Positions 15,614 through 25,205 of a stretch of 34,854 nucleotides of DNA are shown here, piece after piece. Under the pieces are notes generated by a model. That model ran no database searches, was not told the DNA's origin, and saw nothing but the letters and a program-made list of their open reading frames with translations. Position 1 is the stretch's first letter; each line of letters begins with the position of its first letter. The position numbers were made by a program, and so were the translations under genes. This DNA comes from a virus, in the IMG/VR virus record IMGVR_UViG_3300020158_000012, positions 1 to 34,854 of that record; one strand, 5' to 3'.

Positions 15614-15945
15614 TTACAACTTGGAAAATTCTTGACATTTCCGTGGAAGGCGAGGCAATAACGCACGCCAAGTATTATGTTTTGGCTGATGACGAGACAA
15701 ATACAGTAGAAACTGAAGGAAATTGGGAGTTTGACAAGTTTAGCGTAAAGACCCCTTACGCTCAAGTGACAGAAAATCAGGTGATTTCTTGGATAAAGGA
15801 AGGTTCAACCCAATACGGGCAAAATGTAATAGAATCACGGTTAGAGGAACAATTGGCGCTTCTTGGTAAGACGAAATCTGTTGTGCCTCCCTGGAAACCG
15901 CCTGTGTTTACCTTGGAGCAACAATGGCACAGCCAATCGACATAG
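15610..15945 (+). CDS. MITTWK-type small phage protein, copy 2
   Basis: This 111-residue protein is a paralogue of the 97-residue protein at 14383. Both start MITTWKI, and PYAQVTENQVISWI here aligns with PYEKVTEQDVLKWC there; both then have an Ile-Glu helix and end in a PPW/LPW segment. The copies are well diverged, so duplication is old or the two were acquired separately. It overlaps the gp4-like gene by 22 bases. The role is unknown; genomic context suggests a tail-assembly or virion accessory. Confidence 0.68.
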   Translation: MITTWKILDISVEGEAITHAKYYVLADDETNTVETEGNWEFDKFSVKTPYAQVTENQVISWIKEGSTQYGQNVIESRLEEQLALLGKTKSVVPPWKPPVFTLEQQWHSQST

Positions 15946-16895
15946 TATCCAGATCGTTAAAAGACATCGGCGCATTAGAGGCCGGTGAAACGCCTACGCC
16001 CGAAGCGGCGCAAGATGCGTTTGATATGCTTAACGATATGTTAGATCAATGGTCTAACGAGGATATGATGGTCTACAACTTCACGGAAATCATTTTCCCC
16101 GTGGTTGGTGGACAAACCCAATACACAATCGGGCCAGGCGGCTCAGTAGGCGCAACCTTTACCGGCTCAATCTCCGGCAATGTCCTGACAATCACCGCCA
16201 TTTCGTCAGGTGCTGTCACGTTAAACCAAACCCTAACCGGCACAGGAATTACGGCAGGAACATCAATTGTTTCGTTTATCAGCGGGGCTGGTGGCAATGT
16301 ATTGGAAACGGGAACGTATCAAATAAACATTTCCCAATCGGTAGCCAGCACGACAATTACGGGTTACTACCAAAAGCCATTGCGGGTAAATTCTGCCTAC
16401 GTGCGGATTAACACTACGTCTAACGGACAACCAATTTACGGCGGTGGCCTTGACTATCCCGTAGCCGTTCTAACTCTAGACGACTATTCCATGATTGGCC
16501 TAAAGTCTTTAAACGGCCCTTGGCCCAAAGCCTTGTACTACAACCCTGGCGATACGTTAGGGAATTTGAGTGTTTGGCCTAACCCAGCGCAAGGCGAAAT
16601 GCATTTGTTTACGGACACTATCTTTGCCCGTTTTACAACCATGTATGACATCATGCGTATCCCACAAGGCTATGTAAACGCCTTGCGCTGGTGTCTAGCA
16701 GAACGCCTAATGCCAATGTACGGCAAAGCATCTCCCGTGCAAATTAGCATGATTCAAAAGTTTGCAGGCGAAGCAAAAGCCACAATCAAACGTACAAATA
16801 TGCGCCCGCAAATGGTTGCGCGGTATGCAGATGCGCTGCTTACGGGAAAGTCAAAGGATGCTGGCTGGATTTTGACGGGGGGTTTCTTGAGGTGA
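15924..16895 (+). CDS. P22 gp4-like tail accessory / head-completion protein
   Basis: This 323-residue protein has the gp4 pattern: an N-terminal helical region (SRSLKDIGALEAGETPTPEA, DMLNDMLDQWSNEDMM), then QTQYTIGPGG, KPLRVNSAYVR, LPMYGKA and a C-terminal helix. gp4 binds the portal and starts the tail. At about residues 77-147 it carries an inserted beta module (GSISGNVLTITAISSGAV, GTGITAGTSIV) that also occurs twice in the gp10-like protein. Start is the ATG at 15924, with GGAG upstream. Confidence 0.85.
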   Translation: MAQPIDIVSRSLKDIGALEAGETPTPEAAQDAFDMLNDMLDQWSNEDMMVYNFTEIIFPVVGGQTQYTIGPGGSVGATFTGSISGNVLTITAISSGAVTLNQTLTGTGITAGTSIVSFISGAGGNVLETGTYQINISQSVASTTITGYYQKPLRVNSAYVRINTTSNGQPIYGGGLDYPVAVLTLDDYSMIGLKSLNGPWPKALYYNPGDTLGNLSVWPNPAQGEMHLFTDTIFARFTTMYDIMRIPQGYVNALRWCLAERLMPMYGKASPVQISMIQKFAGEAKATIKRTNMRPQMVARYADALLTGKSKDAGWILTGGFLR

Positions 16896-16905
16896 CTTTT
16901 TCCGC

Positions 16906-16911
16906 TATAAT
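16906..16911 (+). promoter_or_regulatory. consensus -10 box before the HNH gene
   Basis: A perfect TATAAT lies 27 bases before the HNH endonuclease start. No good -35 is found at 16-18 bases. It suggests that the inserted gene has its own promoter, as homing endonuclease genes often do. Confidence 0.4.
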
Positions 16912-16937
16912 GTGGTTGTACTTTAAAGGAGTAAACC

Positions 16938-17516
16938 ATGTACACAAAGGAAGAAGCAATCCAAAGGAAACGTGATCGTGACAATGCAGCTTATCGGGAA
17001 AAGGTTGGCAGAGCAGTAGGAAATCCTGGTAGGCCAGCAAGTACGCCGGAAGTGATTTGGAGCAAAGTAGATAAACGTAGCGAAGATGAATGTTGGAATT
17101 GGTTAGGATACAAAAATGAAGATGGATATGGAAGAACATGGATTGAAGATGTGGGCTACTATGCTCACAGGGTCATCTATGCGCTTTCATATCCAAACAC
17201 CATTACTTATCGTGCGCCAAGCAGAACAAGTGATTCGGGTTTTGTTCTTCATACTTGCGACAATCCATCATGCTGTAATCCAAAGCATTTATTTATTGGC
17301 ACTCATGCTGAAAACATGGCTGACAAAGTTACAAAAAATCGGCAAAACAAATTTCCAACCGATACAGGCCCAAGATGCAAACTTTCAATGTCACAAGCCC
17401 GAGAAATCAGACAGTTACGCAAAGAAGGCGTTTCTGCTAGACAACTTGCTGAACGATATGAAATCAGTCTGCCATCAATTAAAACATTGTTGCGCGGTGA
17501 TTCCTACAAGGAATAG
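16938..17516 (+). CDS. free-standing HNH homing endonuclease
   Basis: This 192-residue protein has an HNH_3-type nuclease core: [11 protein letters not shown] (about residues 75-85), [20 protein letters not shown] (about 101-120) and [11 protein letters not shown]-terminal helix-turn-helix follows ([37 protein letters not shown]), used for target recognition. It has an AAGGAG ribosome site and a nearby -10 box of its own. It interrupts the otherwise tight gp4-gp10 gene pair, so it is best read as a mobile, selfish gene that cuts related phage genomes lacking it. Confidence 0.9.
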   Translation: MYTKEEAIQRKRDRDNAAYREKVGRAVGNPGRPASTPEVIWSKVDKRSEDECWNWLGYKNEDGYGRTWIEDVGYYAHRVIYALSYPNTITYRAPSRTSDSGFVLHTCDNPSCCNPKHLFIGTHAENMADKVTKNRQNKFPTDTGPRCKLSMSQAREIRQLRKEGVSARQLAERYEISLPSIKTLLRGDSYKE

Positions 17517-17518
17517 GT

Positions 17519-19504
17519 ATGCCTGAATTTGGATTTGTTGGGCCTAGCTATGAGGCTCCGTCAATTTTTCAAGACGCGCAGGAGTGTATAAATTTCTTTC
17601 CCGAAATTGACCCACTCAAGCAGCCTGGTGTTCGCGGGGTGGTGGCTCTTTATCCAACGCCAGGGCTAACGCTACAAGCGGTCTTAAACAACGCCGAAGT
17701 GCGCGGTATGCGTACCTTGTCTGGTGGCAGCCAAATGCTTGTAGTCTGCGGGCCTTACGTTTACGTCTTCACGTCTAACCTTAGTGCAACCGTTGTTGGC
17801 TTGCTTAATTCGTCATCGGGGCGGGTTGGCATATCTGACAACGGAATAAACGCTTATATTGTGGATGGGGCGTATCGGTACACATGGCGCATTTCTAGCC
17901 CAGCAAACGCCGTTTTTACGGGTTCTATCAGCGGCACTACCCTAACGGTAACAAACGTTAGCAGCGGCACAATTACGGCTAACCAAAGCCTTACAGGTAT
18001 CGGCATCACGGCAGAGACTGTGATTACCGCATTGGGTTCGGGTTCGGGTGGTGTTGGAACTTACACCATCAACCTAAGTCAGACCGTGGCGGCAGAGCCA
18101 ATGGCCTCCGCTGCGGTGGGCGCTAGGTATACGGCGACTGTTGCGGCAACAACCATGACCGTATCTGCGGTGGCCTCGGGCACTATTTACCTTGGTCAAA
18201 CAGTACAAGGCGCAGGCGTCACCGCGGGGACTATTGTTACCGCCTTTGGCACTGGCTCGGGTGGAGCAGGCACTTACACGATTAGTTCGTCATTGACTAT
18301 TGCGGTTGGTCAGACAATGTACGGCCTAAACTTTAGTGTTTTGCCTAGCACGGATGGCGCGTTTAGTGGTGGCACATCGGTAGACATTATGGACAATTAC
18401 TTTGTCTACAACAACCCAGGCACACAGCAATGGGGTTCATCTAACCTACTAAGCACAATTTCTGCATCTACAAGCTATGCGTTAAAAGATGGCGCTCCCG
18501 ATAAATTGGTGGCATTGATTGTTGACCACCGCGAAGTCTATTTGATGGGCGAGGCATCCTCTGAAGTGTGGAGCGATGTGGGCGCAGTGCCTTTCCCATT
18601 TCAGCGTATTCCAGGCACGTCTACCCAGCACGGCATTGCGGCTCAATTCTCTGTTGCGCGTTTAGGTAATTCTTTTGCTTATGTATCTCGGAACAACCGA
18701 GGTCAAGCGCAAATCATGCAAATGAATGGTTACATTCCACAAAGGATTTCTAACCATGCGGTTGAGAATACTCTAACGAACAAATACATTGATGATGCTA
18801 TTTCGTTTACTTATCAGCTAGAAGGCCATGAAGTTTACGTTACGTCCTTCCCTACTTTGAATTTGACATGGGCGTATGACGCTACTACGGGGATGTGGCA
18901 CAAATGGCTTTCTATGGCCTCGGATGGGTCTTACCAACGCCACCGCAGTAATTGTTCGGCAGTTTTCCAAGGTTTGGTTTTGGTGGGCGATTATGAGAAC
19001 GGAAAACTGTATTCCTTGGACAAACAGAACTATACCGATAACGGTACAAACGTCCGCAGGCTGCGCCGTGCGCCTCATTTGGTAACTGATTTTCAACGTC
19101 AATACTTTGATGAATTGCAGATTCAGTTTCAGCCAGGCGTAGGCACTACGGGTCTATCGTCAATCAACATAGATTTTTACCTTGGCAATCCGTATGTCAT
19201 CGCGCCTATGCAAATTCTTACCATTGCGCCATTGCAAACTTACATTATTGGCACGGCTAACGCTATCAATTATTCATCGGTTACTACTAACCCTCAAGCT
19301 ATGCTGCGCTGGTCTAATGATGGCGGCTCTACTTGGTCGCGGGAATACTGGACAAACATTGGTCAATTAGGCAGATACAAAAACCGCGCTATATGGCGGC
19401 GTTTGGGTACGGCGCGTGATCGAGTGTTTGAGGTGTCTATTAGCGACCCTGTAAACGCTGTGATTGTTTCTGCAAATCTTAAAGCCACAAATGGAGATAG
19501 TTAA
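17519..19504 (+). CDS. P22 gp10-like tail hub / DNA-stabilisation protein
   Basis: This 661-residue protein resembles phage gp10 hub proteins that plug the portal-gp4 channel and hold packaged DNA. Typical features are the N-terminal [20 protein letters not shown] and [11 protein letters not shown], then [27 protein letters not shown], and [14 protein letters not shown]-like beta-propeller segments. Residues about 132-197 and 203-269 are two copies of the Gly/Ser/Thr beta module also present in the gp4-like protein. It starts two bases after the HNH stop and ends in TAATG with the next gene. Confidence 0.88.
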   Translation: MPEFGFVGPSYEAPSIFQDAQECINFFPEIDPLKQPGVRGVVALYPTPGLTLQAVLNNAEVRGMRTLSGGSQMLVVCGPYVYVFTSNLSATVVGLLNSSSGRVGISDNGINAYIVDGAYRYTWRISSPANAVFTGSISGTTLTVTNVSSGTITANQSLTGIGITAETVITALGSGSGGVGTYTINLSQTVAAEPMASAAVGARYTATVAATTMTVSAVASGTIYLGQTVQGAGVTAGTIVTAFGTGSGGAGTYTISSSLTIAVGQTMYGLNFSVLPSTDGAFSGGTSVDIMDNYFVYNNPGTQQWGSSNLLSTISASTSYALKDGAPDKLVALIVDHREVYLMGEASSEVWSDVGAVPFPFQRIPGTSTQHGIAAQFSVARLGNSFAYVSRNNRGQAQIMQMNGYIPQRISNHAVENTLTNKYIDDAISFTYQLEGHEVYVTSFPTLNLTWAYDATTGMWHKWLSMASDGSYQRHRSNCSAVFQGLVLVGDYENGKLYSLDKQNYTDNGTNVRRLRRAPHLVTDFQRQYFDELQIQFQPGVGTTGLSSINIDFYLGNPYVIAPMQILTIAPLQTYIIGTANAINYSSVTTNPQAMLRWSNDGGSTWSREYWTNIGQLGRYKNRAIWRRLGTARDRVFEVSISDPVNAVIVSANLKATNGDS

Positions 19505-19734
19505 TGGCACTGTCTAACACGCAACAAATTAATCCGTATCCACAAGCCCCGTTTTTGGATGCAAACACAAACCGCCCATCACGCGCATGGCAGCAGTTTT
19601 TTCTTAATTTGTTAAATTTTTCAAGTGCTACTACGGCTACCGCTGGGTCGGGTACGTTGCCCGCTAACCCTGTTGGGTTTATAAATGTCACCGTTAACGG
19701 TAACGCTTATAAAATCCCATACTACAACGTCTAA
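19504..19734 (+). CDS. 76-residue tail-operon protein
   Basis: This small protein has NPYPQAPFLDANTNRPSRAWQ at the N-terminus and a short beta tail (GFINVTVNGNAYKIPYYNV). Proteins of this size and pattern are commonly found right after gp10-like genes in podoviruses. The start overlaps the gp10 stop (TAATG). Function is unknown, probably a minor tail component. Confidence 0.65.
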   Translation: MALSNTQQINPYPQAPFLDANTNRPSRAWQQFFLNLLNFSSATTATAGSGTLPANPVGFINVTVNGNAYKIPYYNV

Positions 19735-19743
19735 GGATTAATC

Positions 19744-21723
19744 ATGCCAGGCCCAAATAGACTAGAACCCACTCCAGAACCCCTATCTCAAACCCAAGAA
19801 TATGGGATGGCGCCTGTTTATCAAACTATGCGTAATGGCCCAGATCGTTTATTAGGTTATCGTTTTGACCAAGCTACTGCCGCACAACAAGGAAAACTTG
19901 ACGTACCAAAACCGCCATCTATTCTTGCAGCAGAGCAACAACTTGGCGGCAAACAATTTGAACCTGTTTATCAAACGTATGAAAAAAGTGGAAAACATGG
20001 TGGTAACGAAACAATAGAGTACGGCCCACCTATAGGATACCGTTACGACAATGGAAACAGCCAATATGTTAACTACGACGCTAGTGGACAATATCAAGGT
20101 ACACAAGATAGAAACAACAATGATTTATTAAAAGTTTTAGCATTAGGCGCTGGTGCAATGTTTCTTGGCCCAGCTATTGGTTCATTGTTTGGCGAAGGTG
20201 CGGCGGCAGCGGGTGCAGCAGGCGCAGGAACATTAGGAGCAACAGAAGGTGCATTAACTGCTTCACAATTAGCATCATTACCAGGGGCAGCTACCGGTGT
20301 TGGAACATTGGGTACTGTTGGTGCTCTTGAATCTGGACAATTGGCTGCATTAAATACTGGTGGTGGTTTGACCACTGGTGGCGCTGGTGCTCTTGGTATG
20401 GGGGGCGGTACAGGTTTAGGCGCAGGATTAGGTAACGGATTGACTGCTGCAACATTAGGAACTGATGCCGCATTAGGAACTGGAGCAGCATTAGGCGGTG
20501 GCGCAACTCTTGGCACTGGAACAACTTTAGGAACTATTGCAGAAACTGGGACAACTTTAGGAACTGGTGCTGGTTTAACAGCCGGTGGTGCTGGTGCTGC
20601 TGGAATGGGTGGCGGAACAGGTTTAACTGCTTTAACAGGTACAGGTTTAGCTGCTGGAAGCGCATTAGCATCAGGAAACACAAGCATACCATCAATGGGA
20701 GGCGGAACGGGAGTAACCGCGCTTTCAAATGTTGGTGCGCCTGCTGGAGCGCCTTTAACTTCTCCAGTAAATGTAATTCCTTCAATGGGTGGCGGTACAG
20801 GTGTTACAGCGCCTGCCGCTGGCGGTGGAACTGTTAGCGCTGCTGGTGTTACTCCTGCTTATGGAACAAATGTTGGTGCTAATGGAGTTATTCCTAATGT
20901 TGGAACACCTAGCACAATTGATACGACTGCATTGGCGAACAATCCAAGTTTGTTAAAACAATTGCAAGATGCAACCGGCCTCAATGGAACGCAACTTGCA
21001 GCATTGTTGTCGGGTGGCGTAAACGCAGCTACGGCATTAAATACGTCTGGCGCAATAGGTGCGGGCCTAAAAGCCCAGCAAGATGCTACAAAGGCTTCTC
21101 AAGACGTTTTAAAAGGTGTTTACGACACACAGTTAGGTTTTCAAAAACCATACCAAGGCACAGGCATAAATGCGCTGAATCAAATGGGGCAACTTGGTAG
21201 CGGTACATATCAAATGTATGACCCCGTTACGGGTCAACCCACCACAATGGGCACAGGCTCTGGATACTTAACTCATCAATTTGATAAAAACGACCTTGCC
21301 GCAGGACTAGCGCCTAACTACGACTTTATGCTTCAGCAGGGCCAAACAGCTAACCAGCGCGCGGCTAACGTGGGCGGTGGAGCGTTGTCGGGCAATACAC
21401 TTCGAGGCTTGCAAGATTACACGCAAAACTACGCTGGCAATGCATATCAAAATGCTTTTCAAAATTATCAAACGCAGCGTAACAACATTTATAACAACCT
21501 GTCAAACATGGCTGGAATTGGAACAGACGCTAATAAGCAAGCGTCAGCGGCGGGAACGTCTTACGGAACTAACATTTCTAACCTTAATGTTGGCCTTGGA
21601 AACGCTACTGCGGCTGCTATGCTTGGACAAGCTCAAGCTGCGGGCGGCGGTGCTAATTCTGCTGCTAATGCTGCATTCCTTGCGGCGTTGCTAAACCAAG
21701 GTGTTAAAACTCCACCCCCATAA
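19744..21723 (+). CDS. ejection-type internal virion protein with Gly-rich expansion
   Basis: This 659-residue protein has a polar N-terminal region, a very Gly/Ala/Thr-rich middle (residues ~130-380) containing four MGGGTG units plus GTG and TLGT repeats, and a C-terminal domain of Ala/Gln/Asn-rich helices (QRAANVGGGALSGNTLRGLQ, DYTQNYAGNAYQNAFQNYQ). That C-terminal pattern resembles P22 gp7/gp20-type DNA-transfer proteins ejected into the cell. The position, first of three large genes after gp10, supports this. The repeats are at protein level, with varied codons. Confidence 0.72.
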   Translation: MPGPNRLEPTPEPLSQTQEYGMAPVYQTMRNGPDRLLGYRFDQATAAQQGKLDVPKPPSILAAEQQLGGKQFEPVYQTYEKSGKHGGNETIEYGPPIGYRYDNGNSQYVNYDASGQYQGTQDRNNNDLLKVLALGAGAMFLGPAIGSLFGEGAAAAGAAGAGTLGATEGALTASQLASLPGAATGVGTLGTVGALESGQLAALNTGGGLTTGGAGALGMGGGTGLGAGLGNGLTAATLGTDAALGTGAALGGGATLGTGTTLGTIAETGTTLGTGAGLTAGGAGAAGMGGGTGLTALTGTGLAAGSALASGNTSIPSMGGGTGVTALSNVGAPAGAPLTSPVNVIPSMGGGTGVTAPAAGGGTVSAAGVTPAYGTNVGANGVIPNVGTPSTIDTTALANNPSLLKQLQDATGLNGTQLAALLSGGVNAATALNTSGAIGAGLKAQQDATKASQDVLKGVYDTQLGFQKPYQGTGINALNQMGQLGSGTYQMYDPVTGQPTTMGTGSGYLTHQFDKNDLAAGLAPNYDFMLQQGQTANQRAANVGGGALSGNTLRGLQDYTQNYAGNAYQNAFQNYQTQRNNIYNNLSNMAGIGTDANKQASAAGTSYGTNISNLNVGLGNATAAAMLGQAQAAGGGANSAANAAFLAALLNQGVKTPPP

Positions 21724-21732
21724 GGATTAAAC

Positions 21733-23079
21733 ATGGCAGACTTTTTCACCGGCTACACCAATCCTGTCCAGCAGACATCGCTGGCAGATATGATGAACTT
21801 GGCATCGGGTGTACAGAACTACCAGCAAGCGCAGCAAATGAATCCGTTGGCTTTGCAAGCTAAGCAATTGGAATTGCAGCAAGCTCAACAGTTAAATCCT
21901 ATTGCTTTACAAAGGGCGCAAGCAGAATTGCAAGCCGCACAAGCAAATGCTAATGTTGCTTCTGGAACTGAACAATCGCGTATATCAGCATCATTAAGCG
22001 ATGCTGATATGAAACGAGTTCAAAAGCTAAAAGATTTTCAATCACTTGCAGCGCGTCAATTACTTGGTCTTGCAGTTAAAGAAGATTTAACAGCGCAAGA
22101 TATTACGGATTCAATGAGCAAAACGCTTAAAGACAGCGGCGCTGGTGAAGATGCTATAAAACAATCAATGGCGCAAATTCCTAAAGGTGGAACACCTGCT
22201 GAACTTCGTTTGTGGGTTGGTCGCAATGGCCTTCAGTCTTTAGAGGCAGCAGGACACATTGATAGGTTGTACCCCGCAACACAAGCAATTTCTACAGGCG
22301 CAGCTACTGTGCCCATGACTGCCGGTGGCGCACTTGCGGTACAAGCCCCAGGCCAACAAGCAGGCCCAGGCATCGAAACTCAATTGCCGCCTTCTACGCC
22401 GGTTGCAGGGCCATCGGGTGAGACTACTTATCTTGGCCCGCAATCACAAAGAACGCCAGGGCCAGTACAAGCTGGCGTAGGCCCAGCTACAACAAATTTG
22501 CAAGCTAACTTAGGTACAACCTTGGGTGGTGATTGGGCAAATACTTCGCAAAAAGCTAGTGAAGCACCGCAAAAAATTGCCATTTACCAAAACATTAAAA
22601 AACTTATTCCAGAATCTTACACTGGTGCATTGTCAGAAAAGAAGCAATTTGCTGCTAATTTTGCCCAATCTATTGGAATTCCTTACAATATTTTGGAAAG
22701 TTCTTCTACGGACGAATTGGCAAAAAACACCAAATTATTGCAGCTTGCCGGTGGCAATACGGATGCTGCGCGTGGTCTTGCTGAATTGGCTAGTCCCAAT
22801 ACCAAAATGACAAAAGAAGGTATGTTGCGCGTAACTAACCAATTAATTGGTCAAGAAACATTTAATGGAGCAAAAGCTAATTTTTTGCAAAGCGCAATAG
22901 GAAACCCAACAAATTATCAAAACAAGCTTTTGCAATGGAACAACGCCGCAGACCCACGTTTTTTCCAAGAAATGTCACAAGCGGATGCCCAAAAAATGAT
23001 GCAAGCAATGAGCCCTGCGGAACTTACTGCATTGCGTCAAAAACGTGCAATGGCTAAACAACTTGGGATTATTCAATAA
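21733..23079 (+). CDS. ejection/internal virion protein
   Basis: This 448-residue protein has a Gln/Ala/Leu heptad region at residues about 30-80 (repeated MNPLALQAKQLELQQAQQLN type) followed by helical and Pro/Gly-rich segments. Such sequences are typical of podovirus ejection proteins, which form a trans-envelope conduit. It begins nine bases after the previous gene and its stop overlaps the next start. The specific family is not certain. Confidence 0.65.
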   Translation: MADFFTGYTNPVQQTSLADMMNLASGVQNYQQAQQMNPLALQAKQLELQQAQQLNPIALQRAQAELQAAQANANVASGTEQSRISASLSDADMKRVQKLKDFQSLAARQLLGLAVKEDLTAQDITDSMSKTLKDSGAGEDAIKQSMAQIPKGGTPAELRLWVGRNGLQSLEAAGHIDRLYPATQAISTGAATVPMTAGGALAVQAPGQQAGPGIETQLPPSTPVAGPSGETTYLGPQSQRTPGPVQAGVGPATTNLQANLGTTLGGDWANTSQKASEAPQKIAIYQNIKKLIPESYTGALSEKKQFAANFAQSIGIPYNILESSSTDELAKNTKLLQLAGGNTDAARGLAELASPNTKMTKEGMLRVTNQLIGQETFNGAKANFLQSAIGNPTNYQNKLLQWNNAADPRFFQEMSQADAQKMMQAMSPAELTALRQKRAMAKQLGIIQ

Positions 23080-25205
23080 TGCCTACATTTGCCGATTTTC
23101 TTGAGCCTTCAACCAAAGTAACTTCAAGCGATCAACGGTTAAAAGACGTTGAACGTGGAAACATATTGCAAACTGAATTTGCAAAAGCGCAAGAACGTTT
23201 GGCTGGCGGTGATACTTCTGCACAAGGCGATGTGGCCTCATTGACCCGTGAATTAGGACGCATGAATTTAACGCCTAATGCACTAGGTGCGCCACAAACC
23301 GGAACATTTGCCGACTTTCTTGATATGCCTGCTGCAAGCGGTGGAAGTGGTCGAGGCGGTCAAGGTGGGCCAACGGCAACAGAATTGCAGTCTTATCAAC
23401 CACCGATGGGGCCGGTTGCTCAAGCATTTCAGCGGGCTTTGCAACTTAAACAACGTGCCCGTGGAGAAACAGCCGCCGTGCTTGATGTGGTTGGTAATAT
23501 TCCTTCTGCGGTTGCTGGAACGGTTGGTTATGGTGCTGGTCGTTTATTTGGCCTTAATCCGCAAGAAGCAACCGCAGCGGCTGCGCCTGTATCTCAAGCA
23601 TTAGCTAATCCGTTTGGTCGGCTTACGGGTACTGTTGAAACACCAGGTTATCAAGGTTCATTACCAACACAATCCCAACAAGCAATTGGCGGTGTAATTG
23701 CAAAAGGCGCAGAATCTGTAGGCCAACGCACTGGCATTAGCCCCACTGATATTGAGCAAGGCGTAAACGCTGCAATGATGGCTTTGCCTGCGGGCATTAA
23801 ACCTGTTAAAGCAGGCATTTCTAAAATTAAGGCGGCTTTGCCAGAGTACACGGTTGAAGTTGGAACGCCTGGAATTGGAAGCGTAGGCGCTGCGGCAGTT
23901 CCAACAGAAACCACCATTAAAGCTGCTTTGGCGAATGCAAGCCCAGAACTGCAAAAAATTGTAAGCAACATACCGCCAAACAAAGTTAACGTGCCAGTGT
24001 TGCAACGCCACATTGAAGCAGATTCATTGCCAGAGCCGGTTCGCCTTACTAACGGGCAAGCCACGGGTGATGTTAGCCAATTGTCAATGGAACAAAACCG
24101 CAGGGGAGCAGACCCCGAACTAGCAGCACGTTTTAATGAACAAAACGGTCAATTGGTTAAAAACCTTGATGCTATTCGTGAAACCGCAGCGCCTGACGCT
24201 TATGGTACAAAAACCATAGAAAACAGCGATTCATTGATTAACACTTACAAAAAATTAGATGCGCAACGTAATGCAGGAATAAATCAAAAATATCAAGCAT
24301 TGCGTGATGCTGCTGGTGGAGAATTTCCAATTGATGCGCCTGCATTGTTGGATAACGTCAAAGCATCATTAAAAAAGGATTTGTTGTCCAATGATGCGCC
24401 TGTAAGTCAAATGGCAGAACTTAATCGCATGGCGGCTGAAAAATCAATGACGTTTGAGGATTATTTAAGCCTACGCCGTAATCTTGGAGACATTGCCCGC
24501 ACAAGTTCGGATGGAACAACCCGACGCGCTGCTTCTTTAATGATTCAAGAACTTGAAAATTTACCATTGCAAGATGGAGCAAAACAACTTAAACCATTAG
24601 CAGACGAAGCTAGATCAGCAGCAAAATCGCGTTTTCAAATGCTAGAAAAAGACCCTGCATACAAAGCAGCAGTAGAAGATAGCGTTTCGCCTGACAAGTT
24701 TATGGAAAAATTTGTTATTAATGGCACACGCGACAACGTGCAAACCATGATTGACCAATTGGGACGTGATTCGGTAGCGCATCAACACATGAGTGCTGGA
24801 ACGCTTAACTGGCTTCGTGAAAAAGCGGTGGATAGTTCTGGTAATTTTTCTCAAGCGGCGTTTAACAAAGCGTTAAACCAATTAGACAAATCGCAAAAGC
24901 TAAACCTTGTGTTTAACCCTGATTCATCTTCAACGTTAAAAACATTGGGCAATGTTGCTCAATACACTCAAGCGCAGCCTAAAGGTAGCTTTGTTAATAA
25001 CTCTAATACATTGGTAGGCGCAATGGCAGAACGCGCTGCTGGTGGTTTGGAAACACTTGGAAACGTTGTTGGTGGTGGTAAATTTGGATTGCCTTTAGGA
25101 AGTATGGTTCGCGGGCAAGTTCAAAAAATCAAAGAATCACAAAAAACAAAAAAAGCACTTGAGCCTGCGGCTGGCGTTACATCATTAAAGGATATAGGAA
25201 AATGA
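23079..25205 (+). CDS. large ejection protein
   Basis: This 708-residue protein is the third of the ejection set. It begins MPTFADFLE, has an amphipathic, Ala/Gly-rich possible membrane-active region around residues 135-165 (VLDVVGNIPSAVAGTVGYGA), and is otherwise helical and charged (LRRNLGDIARTSSDGTTRRA at about 465-485). It fills the place of P22 gp16/gp20. I see no lytic transglycosylase motif. The start shares ATG with the previous stop region, and it ends in ATGA with the collar gene. Confidence 0.68.
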   Translation: MPTFADFLEPSTKVTSSDQRLKDVERGNILQTEFAKAQERLAGGDTSAQGDVASLTRELGRMNLTPNALGAPQTGTFADFLDMPAASGGSGRGGQGGPTATELQSYQPPMGPVAQAFQRALQLKQRARGETAAVLDVVGNIPSAVAGTVGYGAGRLFGLNPQEATAAAAPVSQALANPFGRLTGTVETPGYQGSLPTQSQQAIGGVIAKGAESVGQRTGISPTDIEQGVNAAMMALPAGIKPVKAGISKIKAALPEYTVEVGTPGIGSVGAAAVPTETTIKAALANASPELQKIVSNIPPNKVNVPVLQRHIEADSLPEPVRLTNGQATGDVSQLSMEQNRRGADPELAARFNEQNGQLVKNLDAIRETAAPDAYGTKTIENSDSLINTYKKLDAQRNAGINQKYQALRDAAGGEFPIDAPALLDNVKASLKKDLLSNDAPVSQMAELNRMAAEKSMTFEDYLSLRRNLGDIARTSSDGTTRRAASLMIQELENLPLQDGAKQLKPLADEARSAAKSRFQMLEKDPAYKAAVEDSVSPDKFMEKFVINGTRDNVQTMIDQLGRDSVAHQHMSAGTLNWLREKAVDSSGNFSQAAFNKALNQLDKSQKLNLVFNPDSSSTLKTLGNVAQYTQAQPKGSFVNNSNTLVGAMAERAAGGLETLGNVVGGGKFGLPLGSMVRGQVQKIKESQKTKKALEPAAGVTSLKDIGK

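Noticed and set aside
20094-20687. 197-residue Pro/Ala-rich minus-strand ORF
   Set aside because: It is the antisense shadow of the Gly/Ala-rich ejection protein; composition is the complement of that repeat and no ribosome site is present.
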